Shown here piece after piece: positions 1 through 9,395 of a DNA stretch of 64,000 nucleotides. Numbering within the stretch: the stretch's first letter is position 1; every line of letters starts with the position of its first letter. A model generated the notes under the pieces. It made no database searches. It had not been told where the DNA came from and saw nothing but the letters and a program-made list of their open reading frames with translations. The DNA comes from Bacteroidales bacterium (lineage in GTDB: Bacteria; Bacteroidota; Bacteroidia; Bacteroidales; UBA932). Location of the stretch: the NCBI GenBank assembly GCA_017548985.1, contig JAFYYW010000036.1, positions 1 through 64,000 of the forward strand. The letters are read 5' to 3'. Position numbers and translations under genes: made by a program.

Positions 1-110
1 CCGATGATAATTCGAGGATTCTTTACAACGTTCTTGATGAAACAGAGACTCGGAATCTTCGGATTCGGGAACGCCGCATTTGGGTCGGGTCTGTTGGGTA
101 TCTTGTTCAT
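1..110 (-). CDS. CatB-related O-acetyltransferase, N-terminal fragment (runs off left edge)
   Basis: Only the first 36 codons lie in the window, starting at the ATG whose complement is at 108-110. The N-terminus contains the segment CFIKNVVKNPRIIIG. It resembles the start of the Vat/CatB-like xenobiotic acetyltransferases, hexapeptide-repeat (left-handed beta-helix) enzymes that move acetyl from acetyl-CoA to a hydroxyl group. In that family this segment is normally followed by a D-Y-T-Y-Y motif, which would lie beyond the edge. The substrate cannot be inferred. A one-mismatch -7 box (TATCTTTA on the minus strand) lies near 136-143. The call rests on a short N-terminus and is moderate. Confidence 0.6.
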   Translation of the reverse strand, partial: MNKIPNRPDPNAAFPNPKIPSLCFIKNVVKNPRIII

Positions 111-179
111 TGGGTTAAATACCGGTTTATATGCCTAAAGATAGAAGTTTTTGAGGATTTCCCCAAACAGGGGCCAGCG

Positions 180-217
180 CAGAAAAGCAGAAAGTCAACC
201 TTAATTGGCTGACTTTC
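180..217 (-). terminator. Rho-independent terminator of the initiator tRNA gene
   Basis: On the minus strand, GAAAGTCA (210-217) pairs with TGACTTTC (190-197), with two further G-C pairs inside after one mismatch. A T-rich stretch follows (TGCTTTTCTG, 180-189). It begins 10 nt past the tRNA 3' end. Confidence 0.6.
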
Positions 218-227
218 AATTGCTTCG

Positions 228-300
<73 letters not shown>

Positions 301-316
301 GTGTTATTTGGGACTG

Positions 317-347
317 CAAAGGTAGGAATATTTCGTTAAATCGCAAA
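317..347 (-). promoter_or_regulatory. Bacteroidota promoter of the initiator tRNA gene
   Basis: On the minus strand the -7 box TACCTTTG (317-324) is preceded by a TTTG -33 box (344-347) with 19 bp between them. This matches the known Bacteroidota consensus exactly. Predicted transcription starts near 311, about 10 nt before the mature tRNA. Confidence 0.8.
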
Positions 348-358
348 AAATTTTCACT

Positions 359-1756
359 TTAAAGAGCCAAGAAATCCATAATGGACTCTATATCAGCCTT
401 TTCGAAAACCTTCTGCTCGCCGGAGACAAGATTCTTGACATTAACCTGGCCGGACTCCATCTCGTTGGCTCCCGTAATGGACAAGAACGGAATGTTCTTA
501 CGGTCAGCGTAGTCAAATTGTTTCTTTAGCTTTGTGGAATCAGGATAGACCTCAACCGCGACTCCCCTATCCCTCAGCGCTTTGGCGACCGGCAAGATAT
601 AACGAGCCTCGTCCACGCCCATATTGGCGAAAAGAAGGGTTGTGGAAGACTTCAATCCCTTCGGGAACTTATCCAGACCGGTCAATACATCATAGATGCG
701 ATCCGCTCCGAAACTTATCCCGACTCCTGACATACCAGGAAGTCCGAATATTCCCGTAAGATTGTCGTAACGACCTCCACCACAGATACTTCCGATAGCG
801 AAATCAAGAGCCTTTACCTCGAAGATCGCACCCGTGTAATAGTTGAGACCACGGGCGAGAGAGAGATCGATCTCGACAGGCGAGGCGATCCCGGAGGCAT
901 CGATGAGACCGAAGAGTTCCTCCAACTCATCAAGACCCTTCAAACCAGTCTCCGAAACCAAACCAGAGGCAGATCCACCGTTCATCAGAGAACGCATGGA
1001 AGCTATCTTTTCAGCAGTCGAGCCGGAGAGGGCGAGTATCTGCTCGATAACAGCTATAGCGCTCTCTGTCAGCCCCTTCTCCCTCATCTCATCCTTGACG
1101 GCATCAAGACCAATCTTGTCCAACTTGTCAATCGCCACAGTTATGTCCACGACCTTGTCAGGGAAACCGCAGACCTCGGCGAAACCCGTCAAGACCTTAC
1201 GGTTGTTGATTTTGACAAGTACCCGGACATCAAGCAAACTGAAGACCTTGTCAACAATCTGAACCAGCTCCAACTCATTCAGTTGAGAGTTGGACCCGAT
1301 GACATCCACATCGCACTGGTAAAACTCGCGGTAACGTCCCTTCTGAGGCCTGTCGGCTCTCCATACAGGTTGGATCTGGAACCTCTTAAAAGGGAAAGAG
1401 ATCTCATTCTGATGCTGTACGACATAACGGGCGAAAGGCACGGTCAGGTCATAACGCAAACCCTTCTCGCAGACTTCCTTGGAAAGGGCGGCGCTATTCA
1501 CTCCGTCATCGGTGCAAAAATCGGAGAAGTTGACCTTTGAGAAGCAGTCGCCGGAATTGAGCACCCTGAAAAGGAGCTTATCCCCCTCCTCGCCATATTT
1601 GCCGAGGAGAGTGGACAGGTTCTCCATCGCGGGAGTGTCGATCTGGGCGTATCCGAATGTCTTGAATACGCTTTTTATAGTGTCGAAAATATAATTTCGG
1701 CCAGCCATTTCCTGCTGGCCGAAATCTCTGGTTCCTTTAGGTATTGATGGTTTCAT
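359..1756 (-). CDS. hisS: Histidyl-tRNA synthetase
   Basis: Cytosolic class II aminoacyl-tRNA synthetase that charges tRNA-His with histidine using ATP. The 465-aa product has the N-terminal PKGTRDF segment, class II motif 2 around residues 133-147, the HisA motif RGLNYYTG (302-309) and GGGRYD (326-331), followed by a C-terminal anticodon-binding domain. An insertion at about residues 70-98 (cysteine- and serine-containing) makes it longer than the E. coli enzyme (424 aa). The start codon overlaps the stop of the upstream secreted-protein gene by one base (TAATG), so the two are probably co-transcribed and translationally coupled. Confidence 0.97.
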   Translation of the reverse strand: MKPSIPKGTRDFGQQEMAGRNYIFDTIKSVFKTFGYAQIDTPAMENLSTLLGKYGEEGDKLLFRVLNSGDCFSKVNFSDFCTDDGVNSAALSKEVCEKGLRYDLTVPFARYVVQHQNEISFPFKRFQIQPVWRADRPQKGRYREFYQCDVDVIGSNSQLNELELVQIVDKVFSLLDVRVLVKINNRKVLTGFAEVCGFPDKVVDITVAIDKLDKIGLDAVKDEMREKGLTESAIAVIEQILALSGSTAEKIASMRSLMNGGSASGLVSETGLKGLDELEELFGLIDASGIASPVEIDLSLARGLNYYTGAIFEVKALDFAIGSICGGGRYDNLTGIFGLPGMSGVGISFGADRIYDVLTGLDKFPKGLKSSTTLLFANMGVDEARYILPVAKALRDRGVAVEVYPDSTKLKKQFDYADRKNIPFLSITGANEMESGQVNVKNLVSGEQKVFEKADIESIMDFLAL

Positions 1757-3333
1757 TACAGAATCTGGGCGCCACAGCCTTGAAGGGCGCCAAAGAGGTT
1801 ATAAGCCTCGAAGAATGGATACTTGTTAGCAAACATCGAGACCCTGTTGATCTCAGATCCTTGCTGGTTGATACCGAACGCGCGGCGGACCTGGTTGGCG
1901 GCGGAGTTAGGGTTGTAGCTGGAAGAGGAGACTTTCTCGATATTCGCGAAGCCCTTGAGATAAGGCTGGTTTATCTTCATGACGAAATCCTCGTCAGTCA
2001 GCTCGACATTGCCGGACTCGTTGATTCCCTCAACATCCTCGAACTCGTCGCATTTCACATAAAGCCACATGAAGGACTGTGAAGGGATAATCATATCGGC
2101 CACATTCATAAAGAATTGATTGTCAACGACATTGAGCTTACGCTTCGCATCGATCTCCTTGTTGGAGTCGTGGTGGGCGAAACTGATGGCTCCGAGGTTG
2201 GAGCATCCGAAGATGTTGTCGTGGACATCGCTGTCGACGCGTGACATGAACTCATATCCATAACCCATGTCTTCCATGATCTTGTCACGGCACCAGCTGA
2301 AGAGAACGGTGTTGTGGTGGAAATCGACATAGCACTCGTTGGCTCCGGCAGTCATGGAATCGATACGGCAGGAAGAGTAGTTATTGGCTACGAAAACATT
2401 GTTGTAGACCTCCCAGTTGCCACCCTTGCTCATCAGCTGGATACCAAAGTACACGGCGTTGGCAAACACGCAGTTACGTATGATCAGATGACCCTCGACG
2501 TGTCCGGTGACACACTGCCTCTCCTGGGCCGCGCCTCCGACCTTGGCGGTAGAAGGAGACTCGCCCACCATAAGCTTGCGTCCGGTGAGGCAGCCCTCAG
2601 GAGTCCCTGAGACAGGATCGCTGGGATCAGGAGCGCAATACAGAGCCTGCTCGCCACGATCGACGGAGAAACCATCAATCATCACGACTTTGTTACGGCT
2701 GCCGGTCACCTCGATATTGATGCTGGCCTTGGTGCCGTTCTTGGACACGTGACTGGGATTGGTCTGAATATATGTCTTATAAACATAAGGGTCTCTTTCA
2801 GAGAAATCCTCGGCGTAGCCTCCAACCAGCGATACATACTTCTTGATCTCAATGAATCCCTGGTCGAGAGTACCGGTGTAATTTCCTTCAGCGACACAGA
2901 TGACATCTCCATCGCTCGCCTCGTCAAGCGCCTTCTGTACATTCTTCAAAGGAGTCTCGGGAGACTTTCCGTCATTCTTGTTGGAACCTGAGGCCGCCAC
3001 ATACCAAGTCGAGCCGTTGCCAGCCTTGACCGCTTTGCTCCTGCCCTCGGGAACCTGGGAAGAACCAGATTTCGAGCTCTTAGCGCCGGCGTTGTCAACA
3101 GCGTTCTTAGCTCCTTTCTCCACAGCCTTTCCGGCTTTGTCAAGAGTATTGTGGACTGCCCTGTCGGCGCCCATCTTAATCTTTGTCTCGGCGGCGTTCT
3201 TCGCCCTCCGGGTAATGTCATTGAGCAGCTGTGCGGAAGCGACCTGCCCGGTTGAGAAAAGCAGGGCGAAACCGAGCAGCATGGCGGGAATAGCCTTGCA
3301 AACGGTTTTGCGGATTGAGTAGTAGGTTTTCAT
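1756..3333 (-). CDS. Secreted DUF1565-type right-handed beta-helix protein
   Basis: A 525-aa exported protein. Residues 1-35 form a signal peptide (basic start, hydrophobic core, ending ASAQ). Residues of about 38-95 are an Ala/Lys-rich, probably helical segment. A typical DUF1565 entry motif follows ([20 protein letters not shown], about residues 114-133) with a tail predicted to form a parallel beta-helix of the pectate-lyase-like type (many NxF/VxxN turns, e.g. [22 protein letters not shown]). No lyase active site could be identified, so polysaccharide binding or cleavage is only a possibility. It sits directly upstream of hisS in a one-base overlap, an unusual pairing of a surface protein with a tRNA synthetase. 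Confidence 0.8.
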   Translation of the reverse strand: MKTYYSIRKTVCKAIPAMLLGFALLFSTGQVASAQLLNDITRRAKNAAETKIKMGADRAVHNTLDKAGKAVEKGAKNAVDNAGAKSSKSGSSQVPEGRSKAVKAGNGSTWYVAASGSNKNDGKSPETPLKNVQKALDEASDGDVICVAEGNYTGTLDQGFIEIKKYVSLVGGYAEDFSERDPYVYKTYIQTNPSHVSKNGTKASINIEVTGSRNKVVMIDGFSVDRGEQALYCAPDPSDPVSGTPEGCLTGRKLMVGESPSTAKVGGAAQERQCVTGHVEGHLIIRNCVFANAVYFGIQLMSKGGNWEVYNNVFVANNYSSCRIDSMTAGANECYVDFHHNTVLFSWCRDKIMEDMGYGYEFMSRVDSDVHDNIFGCSNLGAISFAHHDSNKEIDAKRKLNVVDNQFFMNVADMIIPSQSFMWLYVKCDEFEDVEGINESGNVELTDEDFVMKINQPYLKGFANIEKVSSSSYNPNSAANQVRRAFGINQQGSEINRVSMFANKYPFFEAYNLFGALQGCGAQIL

Positions 3334-3497
3334 TTTTCTTTAAAAATTAGAATAAGTCAATTTAATGGTGCAATATACTAATAAAAAGTGTAAATCCAAA
3401 GTGTAACAAACGGCATGCCGCATTTGCCTATTACCCATTTTTTAGATAACTTGCGAAGTTTTTCGGATAATAAGATAATAACAAGACAAACGACGAT

Positions 3498-5330
3498 ATG
3501 AAAACTAACAACTTTTTCAAATGGGTGCTGGCCGTGCTGTGCGGCCTGCTTATTTGGGGCATAGTCAAAGCCATCTTCCTCATCATGATGATAGGCGCTG
3601 TGGCCGGATCCGAGTCTTCATCCTCAGGTTCATCCTCAATGATTCCTAAAGAGGGGATCCTTCTCATGGACATGAGCAAGTTAGTGATAACCGAGCAAAC
3701 CTCAGATAACCCCTCAATGTCATTCAGCGTCCTTGGTGGAAGTGGTTCCATGACTTCAAATGTGGGTGTGTACGACGCTGTCAGGTCGATCGCCAAGGCC
3801 GCGGAGGATCCGGGAGTCAAGCTTATATTGATCAAGACCGACGGTGGCGGAATGGATATCACGACTATGGGGGAGATCCGCAAGGCTCTCACTGATTTCC
3901 GCAAGAGCGGAAAGGCGGTCGTCGCGTACGGCGAGGCCTTCACCTCCGGGTCTTACTATCTCGCCTCTGTGGCTGACAAGATTTATACGACCAGCCATCA
4001 TGGCGGCAACAACTTCATGCTCGGATTAGGCGGAAGGATGATATTCCTCAAGGACCTCCTTGACAAACTGGGGGTCAACTACCAGTTGATACGTCACGGG
4101 AAATATAAGAGCGCCGGGGAAATGTATGTCAGGAACGCCCCCAGCCCCGAGAATATGGAACAGAACCAGGTCATGGTGGATTCCATGTGGGAGACAGTCG
4201 CCAATGAGACCGCCGAGGCCAGGGGAATCAGCGTGGATTCGCTCAACTATTTCATCGACAACCTTATGATCAACTTCCCCGAGGACTTGGTCTCGCATAA
4301 CCTCGCCGACGAGGTACTCTCCTTCGAGGGATATAAGGAAAAGATGGCTGTGCTGGCCGGAAAAGAAAAGTTCAAGGATGTGAAGTTCATCCCCTTCAAG
4401 GACTATACGACTGCCAAAGTCAAGCCTAACACCGCCGCGAAGAAGAAGATAGCCGTCATATACGCCAACGGCAACATCGTTGAGCAGGATGACCCGAACA
4501 ACATCTCCGGAGAACGTTTCGCCAATATCATAGCGAAAGTTCGCGCCGACTCGACAGTGAAGGCAGTCGTCCTGAGGGTCAACTCCCCCGGAGGCACCGT
4601 CCTCGCAGCCAGCAAGATAAAGGAAGAGATTGACCTCACCAGGGCTGTAAAGCCGGTCGTCGCGTCTTATGGAACATACGCCGCATCCGGCGGATACTGG
4701 ATCTCTAACAGTTGCGACCACATATTCTCAAACGCCGCCACTCTGACCGGCTCGATAGGATGCTTCTCCGCCATTCCTGAATTCGGCAAGACCGTAAAGG
4801 ATGTCGCCCACATCAATGTGGTTCCTGTCAACTCCCACAAGCATTCTGACATGATCTCGCTCATGAGACCTTTCGATGAGGAGGAGACCAAGTTGATGCA
4901 GGAATATGTGGACGACATTTACACCAATTTCGTGAATATCGTGGCGGAAGGCAGGGACATGACTTATGAGGCGGTTGATGAGATCGCACAAGGACGCGTC
5001 TGGACCGGTTCCGACGCGTTGAAAATAGGTCTCGTTGATGAGATCGGCACCCTCGAGGACGCCATCGCTTATGCCGCCTCGATGGGCGGAGACCCTGACG
5101 TGGCCTCATGGAATGTCGTCGGCTACCCGAAGCCCTTGACAATGGTGCAGCAGATGATGAGGCAGTTCGGAAGCAAGGGAACGGATCCCGAGGAGATTGT
5201 CGAGAATGTGCTGGAGGGTACTCCTTTCGAGGGAATCGCGAAGAGCCTACTGGATTGGCAGAGGACCTGGACGAAGGGTAACGGCCAGCTGGTGTTCGCC
5301 AGGCTCCCGTTCGAGTTTGAGATCAAGTAA
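3498..5330 (+). CDS. sppA: Signal peptide peptidase SppA, 67 kDa type
   Basis: Membrane-anchored serine protease that degrades cleaved signal peptides. The 610-aa protein has one N-terminal membrane segment (about residues 9-35), then a serine-rich linker and two tandem SppA/ClpP-like domains, as in the long E. coli form. The catalytic Lys is K204 in GKYKSAGE and the nucleophile is S397 in YAASGGYW, giving the Ser-Lys dyad split between the two halves. The conserved C-terminus (FARLPFEFEIK) is intact even though its last 84 nt overlap the tilS gene on the other strand. No clear -7 box was found upstream. Confidence 0.95.
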   Translation: MKTNNFFKWVLAVLCGLLIWGIVKAIFLIMMIGAVAGSESSSSGSSSMIPKEGILLMDMSKLVITEQTSDNPSMSFSVLGGSGSMTSNVGVYDAVRSIAKAAEDPGVKLILIKTDGGGMDITTMGEIRKALTDFRKSGKAVVAYGEAFTSGSYYLASVADKIYTTSHHGGNNFMLGLGGRMIFLKDLLDKLGVNYQLIRHGKYKSAGEMYVRNAPSPENMEQNQVMVDSMWETVANETAEARGISVDSLNYFIDNLMINFPEDLVSHNLADEVLSFEGYKEKMAVLAGKEKFKDVKFIPFKDYTTAKVKPNTAAKKKIAVIYANGNIVEQDDPNNISGERFANIIAKVRADSTVKAVVLRVNSPGGTVLAASKIKEEIDLTRAVKPVVASYGTYAASGGYWISNSCDHIFSNAATLTGSIGCFSAIPEFGKTVKDVAHINVVPVNSHKHSDMISLMRPFDEEETKLMQEYVDDIYTNFVNIVAEGRDMTYEAVDEIAQGRVWTGSDALKIGLVDEIGTLEDAIAYAASMGGDPDVASWNVVGYPKPLTMVQQMMRQFGSKGTDPEEIVENVLEGTPFEGIAKSLLDWQRTWTKGNGQLVFARLPFEFEIK

Positions 5331-6617
5331 GGCGACGGACTCGTCGACCCGATAGCCCAACAGGGAAAGCACATGGGAGCCTTCGCCAGCGATGACGAGG
5401 GCTCTCTCTTTTTGTTCCTGGCTGAATTTCAAGTCACTGAACATGTCACTCAGTTTCTTGCGCCGCCCTCCCATACCGAGTGGGCGCATCCAGTCTCCAG
5501 GGCGCCAGAGACGCACGACAAAAGGGAACGCGAGATTTACGGCCGATACCCCCTCAAGCCGCTTAGGATTCTCAACCTCAGCGACTTCCACCTTCAGGCC
5601 AACACCTCCGACCACATACTCCCCCGGTCCCGTCACAACAATCGCCTCATCGTCACAGAGCGACGCGTCTCCGCTCTCAGAAATGATAATAGAATTTCTT
5701 GATGTCCGGGCGATGTGGGTCGAGGAACGGAAGACGCGGCCACTGAACGTTTTGCCACACTTGATCAATCCGGCCATGTCCCCGATGACCGCCTCATTGA
5801 ATCCGTATGGCTCCAACAACCTGAACAACAGATATTCCCAATGGGGCGACCGGAGCAAATCGTCGACATTAATCTTATTACCATCGACCGCGAGCCTATT
5901 CTCCGAGAAGAAATCATCGGCTATTGCCTGGACTTGGGAGAAGCGGCGCATGTCGGCCTCCAGTGTATTGAGGAAGGATGGATTCACTTTCTCAAAGAGA
6001 GGGAACACCTCATTGCGGATGAGGTTGCGCTTATATGAAGAGTCAGCGTTCGTGCTGTCCTCACGCCATCTAAGACCTTGGGCGACAGCATATTCCTTTA
6101 TCTCATCCCTAGAGAAACCAAGCAGCGGCCGGATCAGTGTGACCGAGGATCCCGGCAGCGTGGAAGACTCCCGCATCCCGCATATCCCTTTAAGCCCCGT
6201 ACCTCTTAAAAGATTCAGCAGCAGTGTCTCGGCATTGTCATTAGCGTTATGCGCCACCGCGACAGCCCCGAACCCCTCTTTCTCGGCGAGTGAGGCGAAC
6301 CACTCATAGCGTAGCTCCCTCGCCGCCATCTCGACACTGATACCATGTGAAGACGCGTATCCCAGAGTGTCGAAATCCGTTTTGTGGAAAGGGATTCCTT
6401 GGGTCTCAGCCCAGTCACGCACAAACGACTCATCAGAGTCACTCTCCTCGCCTCTCAAATGGAAATTGCAGTGAGCCAACGATATACGGATCCCGCGATG
6501 AGAGTTAAGGAAAAGGTCGGCCATGACCATGGAGTCGATCCCCCCGCTCACGGCGAGAAGAACCGCCCCATTCTCCGGAAGCAGCCTGTCAAGACACTTG
6601 TCGAAACGGCCACGCAT
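5247..6617 (-). CDS. tilS: tRNA(Ile)-lysidine synthase
   Basis: Modifies C34 of the CAU-anticodon tRNA-Ile to lysidine using ATP, so that AUA is read as Ile. The N-terminal PP-loop SGGIDS (24-29) is followed by the HCNFHLRGEESD segment of N-type ATP pyrophosphatases. The C-terminal domain ends near GYRVDES plus about 30 less conserved residues. The ATG at 6617 is preferred over a GTG one codon upstream. It is last in the minus-strand run proS - DUF3078 - tilS (13-nt gap to DUF3078). Its last 84 nt are antisense to the end of sppA, so two conserved genes share coding DNA. Confidence 0.93.
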   Translation of the reverse strand: MRGRFDKCLDRLLPENGAVLLAVSGGIDSMVMADLFLNSHRGIRISLAHCNFHLRGEESDSDESFVRDWAETQGIPFHKTDFDTLGYASSHGISVEMAARELRYEWFASLAEKEGFGAVAVAHNANDNAETLLLNLLRGTGLKGICGMRESSTLPGSSVTLIRPLLGFSRDEIKEYAVAQGLRWREDSTNADSSYKRNLIRNEVFPLFEKVNPSFLNTLEADMRRFSQVQAIADDFFSENRLAVDGNKINVDDLLRSPHWEYLLFRLLEPYGFNEAVIGDMAGLIKCGKTFSGRVFRSSTHIARTSRNSIIISESGDASLCDDEAIVVTGPGEYVVGGVGLKVEVAEVENPKRLEGVSAVNLAFPFVVRLWRPGDWMRPLGMGGRRKKLSDMFSDLKFSQEQKERALVIAGEGSHVLSLLGYRVDESVALLDLKLEREPGEHQLAVTLRPGPLPIQ

Positions 6618-6629
6618 CACGCCCGGGAA

Positions 6630-7730
6630 CTATTTCTTCTTATTTGTGAAGGAATATGTGAATCCGAACTGCAGGAATTCCTTGAGCTGCACGGTCCTGT
6701 GACCATTCGGGAAGTCTTCATCTATAACGAGGATAGTGTCGTCATAGATAAGGTTGGTAGTGAGGTTCAACGAGAACAGTTTGCTGAGCTTCCAAAGGAT
6801 CGTGTTGTCCCAGTTGACACGGAAGTTCTGAGGGTTCTTCAGGTAATTGGAGAAGAGGATGAGGTTGCTGTTGACGTTGAATCTGTCATTGATGTTGAAC
6901 TTCACATTGGTGGTCAACTGCGCACCAAGAGCGAAAGTGGCTGGCTTGTAATAGTTTCCAGTAATGAAATACACCCCTTTGTCATCCTTCTGGTCAGGAT
7001 ACAAGGCCGTGTCCTCAAACTTGCTCTTCCTGGCCATACCATAGTTCTTCCTCAATTTCTCATTTCCGACAATCGTGGTACTTCCGGTCAAAGGAGCGAA
7101 GTTGACAGTAAGCCACTTGTTCGGCACCCACGCGATACCAAGACCCAAAGTGACATAAGCCGGTGAGAAGAATCCGGATTTCAAGACCCTGGCGTCCTTC
7201 CACTGCTTGGGAGTGGGCTCCTCGTCAGCCTGCACCGCGGGAGTGGGATAGTTCCATCCGTTTGTAGTCTGGTTGAGGAATGTGAAATTAGCGGTGTAGT
7301 TGAGTTTCTCCTTGACCTTGTAGCCCCAGGTGCTCGTGAAGAACGTCCTGTCAACGCTTTTCTGGATGATAGGTTTGTCCTGGGAATACAGGAAACCGTA
7401 ATCGAACTCGAGGTGGTTGTTCCAGTACTTCTTCTCCTTTGCCCAGTTGGCGTCTCCCCTTATAATGGAATTGAGGGTGTAATTGTTGTTCCCACCCGCG
7501 GCCCAGCTGGTGAAACTGGTCTGGGCGAAATTGAGAGTCGTCGTCAAGGTGTTGGTCCAATAGACCGGCTTAGGAGGAGCGACTACCACCTCAGGAGTGT
7601 CAGCCAGCACCTGGGCCGCCTCAGCCGCGGCTGCCTGGGCGTCTTTCTTTGTCTTGTCATCCTGACCATATGCCACCACACTGAATGACATGGCCATGAT
7701 AACCAAGGAATATCCAAGAATACGTCTCAT
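6630..7730 (-). CDS. DUF3078 family outer-membrane beta-barrel protein
   Basis: A 366-aa exported protein: signal peptide of about 22 residues (ending VAYGQ), a short Ala/Lys-rich linker, then alternating beta-strand sequence typical of a barrel and ending in an aromatic strand (FGFTYSFTNKKK). The FAQTSFTSWAAGGNNN motif near residue 70 is characteristic of DUF3078 proteins of Bacteroidota. Molecular function is unknown for the family; location in the outer membrane is inferred. It sits between proS and tilS in the same orientation, 27 nt after proS. Confidence 0.85.
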   Translation of the reverse strand: MRRILGYSLVIMAMSFSVVAYGQDDKTKKDAQAAAAEAAQVLADTPEVVVAPPKPVYWTNTLTTTLNFAQTSFTSWAAGGNNNYTLNSIIRGDANWAKEKKYWNNHLEFDYGFLYSQDKPIIQKSVDRTFFTSTWGYKVKEKLNYTANFTFLNQTTNGWNYPTPAVQADEEPTPKQWKDARVLKSGFFSPAYVTLGLGIAWVPNKWLTVNFAPLTGSTTIVGNEKLRKNYGMARKSKFEDTALYPDQKDDKGVYFITGNYYKPATFALGAQLTTNVKFNINDRFNVNSNLILFSNYLKNPQNFRVNWDNTILWKLSKLFSLNLTTNLIYDDTILVIDEDFPNGHRTVQLKEFLQFGFTYSFTNKKK

Positions 7731-7757
7731 AAATCCTTCCTTATAATACTGTCAGGT

Positions 7758-9236
7758 CTAGTAAGAGATGGCGAAGACCACCCTCTGCTTCGAAGGCTTG
7801 CCGGAGAATATGTCCTTACCCTCCTCTTCGCACACGAAACTGTCCACGGGGATGCACCTGATCGTAGCCTTGGTGGCATCCTTGATCGCCTGCTCGGTCT
7901 CGGCAGTCCCGTCCCAATGGCAGAGAAGGAACTTCCCGGTGCCGATCTTCCGCTGGAATTCCTCCCAGTCATCGCATTTCTCCACATTCGAGGCCCTGAA
8001 ATCATAGGCTTTCTTGTAGATGCTCGCCTGGATCTCATCCAGCAGGGAAGCTATAGACTTGTCCAGCCCCTCAAGGGCGACGGTCTGCTTCTCAAGAGTA
8101 TCCCTGCGGTGCACCTCGACAGTTCCATTGTCAAGGTCACGAGGTCCCATCGCCAACCTGACAGGAACACCCTTCAACTCCCATTCCGCAAATTTGAAGC
8201 CAGGGCGCAGATTGTCGCGGTCATCGATCTTCACCGTATGTCCCTCAGTCTCAAGAGCCTTCTTGAGTTTGTCCATCTCCTCAAGGATCCTTGTCCTCTC
8301 CTCGTCGGTCTTGTAAATGGGCACCATGACCACCTGGATAGGGGCGAGTTTCGGAGGGAGCACAAGGCCGTTGTCATCTCCATGGGCCATCACAAGGGCT
8401 CCCATCAGACGGGTCGAGACACCCCAAGATGTAGCCCAGACATATTGCATCTGACCTTCCTTGTCAGTGTACTGGACGTCGAATGACTTGGCGAAATTCT
8501 GACCGAGGAAATGGGATGTGCCAGCCTGCAAGGCTTTACCGTCCTGCATCATGCCCTCAATAGTGAGAGTGTCGAGAGCACCGGCGAAGCGCTCGTTCGG
8601 GCTCTTGTGGCCGACTATAACAGGGAGGGCCATATAATCACGGGCGAACTTGGCATAGACCTGGACCATCCTCTCGGTCTCTTCCATGGCTTCCTGGGCT
8701 GTCGCATGGGCGGTATGGCCCTCTTGCCAGAGGAATTCGGCGGTACGGAGGAAGAGCCTTGTACGCATCTCCCAGCGAACCACGTTCGCCCATTGGTTGC
8801 ACATTATGGGAAGGTCTCTCCAGGACTTGATCCAATTCTTGTAAGTGCTCCAGATGATCGTCTCGGAGGTGGGACGGACAATCAGTTCCTCCTCAAGTCT
8901 CGCCTCAGGATCCACAACCACTCCTTTGCCTCCCGGATCATTCATCAGGCGATGGTGGGTCACGACGGCGCATTCCTTCGCGAATCCCGCCACATGCTCG
9001 GCTTCCCTGCTGAAGAAGGACTTGGGGATGAACAGAGGGAAATACGCGTTTACCGCTCCGGTCTCCTTGAACATATCGTCCAGAGCCCTCTGCATTTTTT
9101 CCCAGATAGCGTAGCCGTAGGGCTTGATCACCATGCATCCTCGCACGGGTGACTGCTCCGCCAGATCCGCCTTCACAACCAAGTCATTGTACCATTGGGA
9201 GTAATTCTCCGACCTCTTTGTCACTTCCTTTGCCAT
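7758..9236 (-). CDS. proS: Prolyl-tRNA synthetase, archaeal/eukaryal-type (ProS3)
   Basis: Charges tRNA-Pro. The 492-aa protein starts with [20 protein letters not shown] and carries the class II motif 2 [28 protein letters not shown] loop (about residues 153-176), the pattern of archaeal/eukaryal ProRS. It lacks the INS editing domain of the roughly 570-aa bacterial type and has the extra C-terminal domain ending in the conserved VFAISY. This type is usual in Bacteroidota. It is first in the minus-strand set proS - DUF3078 - tilS. A one-mismatch -7 box (AATATTTG) lies near 9263-9270. Confidence 0.96.
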   Translation of the reverse strand: MAKEVTKRSENYSQWYNDLVVKADLAEQSPVRGCMVIKPYGYAIWEKMQRALDDMFKETGAVNAYFPLFIPKSFFSREAEHVAGFAKECAVVTHHRLMNDPGGKGVVVDPEARLEEELIVRPTSETIIWSTYKNWIKSWRDLPIMCNQWANVVRWEMRTRLFLRTAEFLWQEGHTAHATAQEAMEETERMVQVYAKFARDYMALPVIVGHKSPNERFAGALDTLTIEGMMQDGKALQAGTSHFLGQNFAKSFDVQYTDKEGQMQYVWATSWGVSTRLMGALVMAHGDDNGLVLPPKLAPIQVVMVPIYKTDEERTRILEEMDKLKKALETEGHTVKIDDRDNLRPGFKFAEWELKGVPVRLAMGPRDLDNGTVEVHRRDTLEKQTVALEGLDKSIASLLDEIQASIYKKAYDFRASNVEKCDDWEEFQRKIGTGKFLLCHWDGTAETEQAIKDATKATIRCIPVDSFVCEEEGKDIFSGKPSKQRVVFAISY

Positions 9237-9395
9237 ATCTGAATATTGTTTGCTGTTCTTGTCAAATATTGTTATTATTGCGCGAATAATATATTCGGTA
9301 CGGATTTTGTTTATTGTGAAACATTAATAAATAATACCGCATACAAAGCGGTAGCGAAGATACGAATTTATTGTCAAATTATAGGAGATTCAAAA

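Noticed and set aside
1..138. A hydrophobic plus-strand frame at the left edge ending in TAA
   Set aside because: The minus strand of the same DNA gives a convincing acetyltransferase N-terminus.
149..180. CCCC/GGGG hairpin near 160-175 as a second terminator
   Set aside because: Only four pairs, with no T-tract on either strand.
5392..6309. A 305-codon plus-strand frame opposite tilS
   Set aside because: Ser/Arg/Pro-rich shadow; TilS motifs on the other strand are intact.
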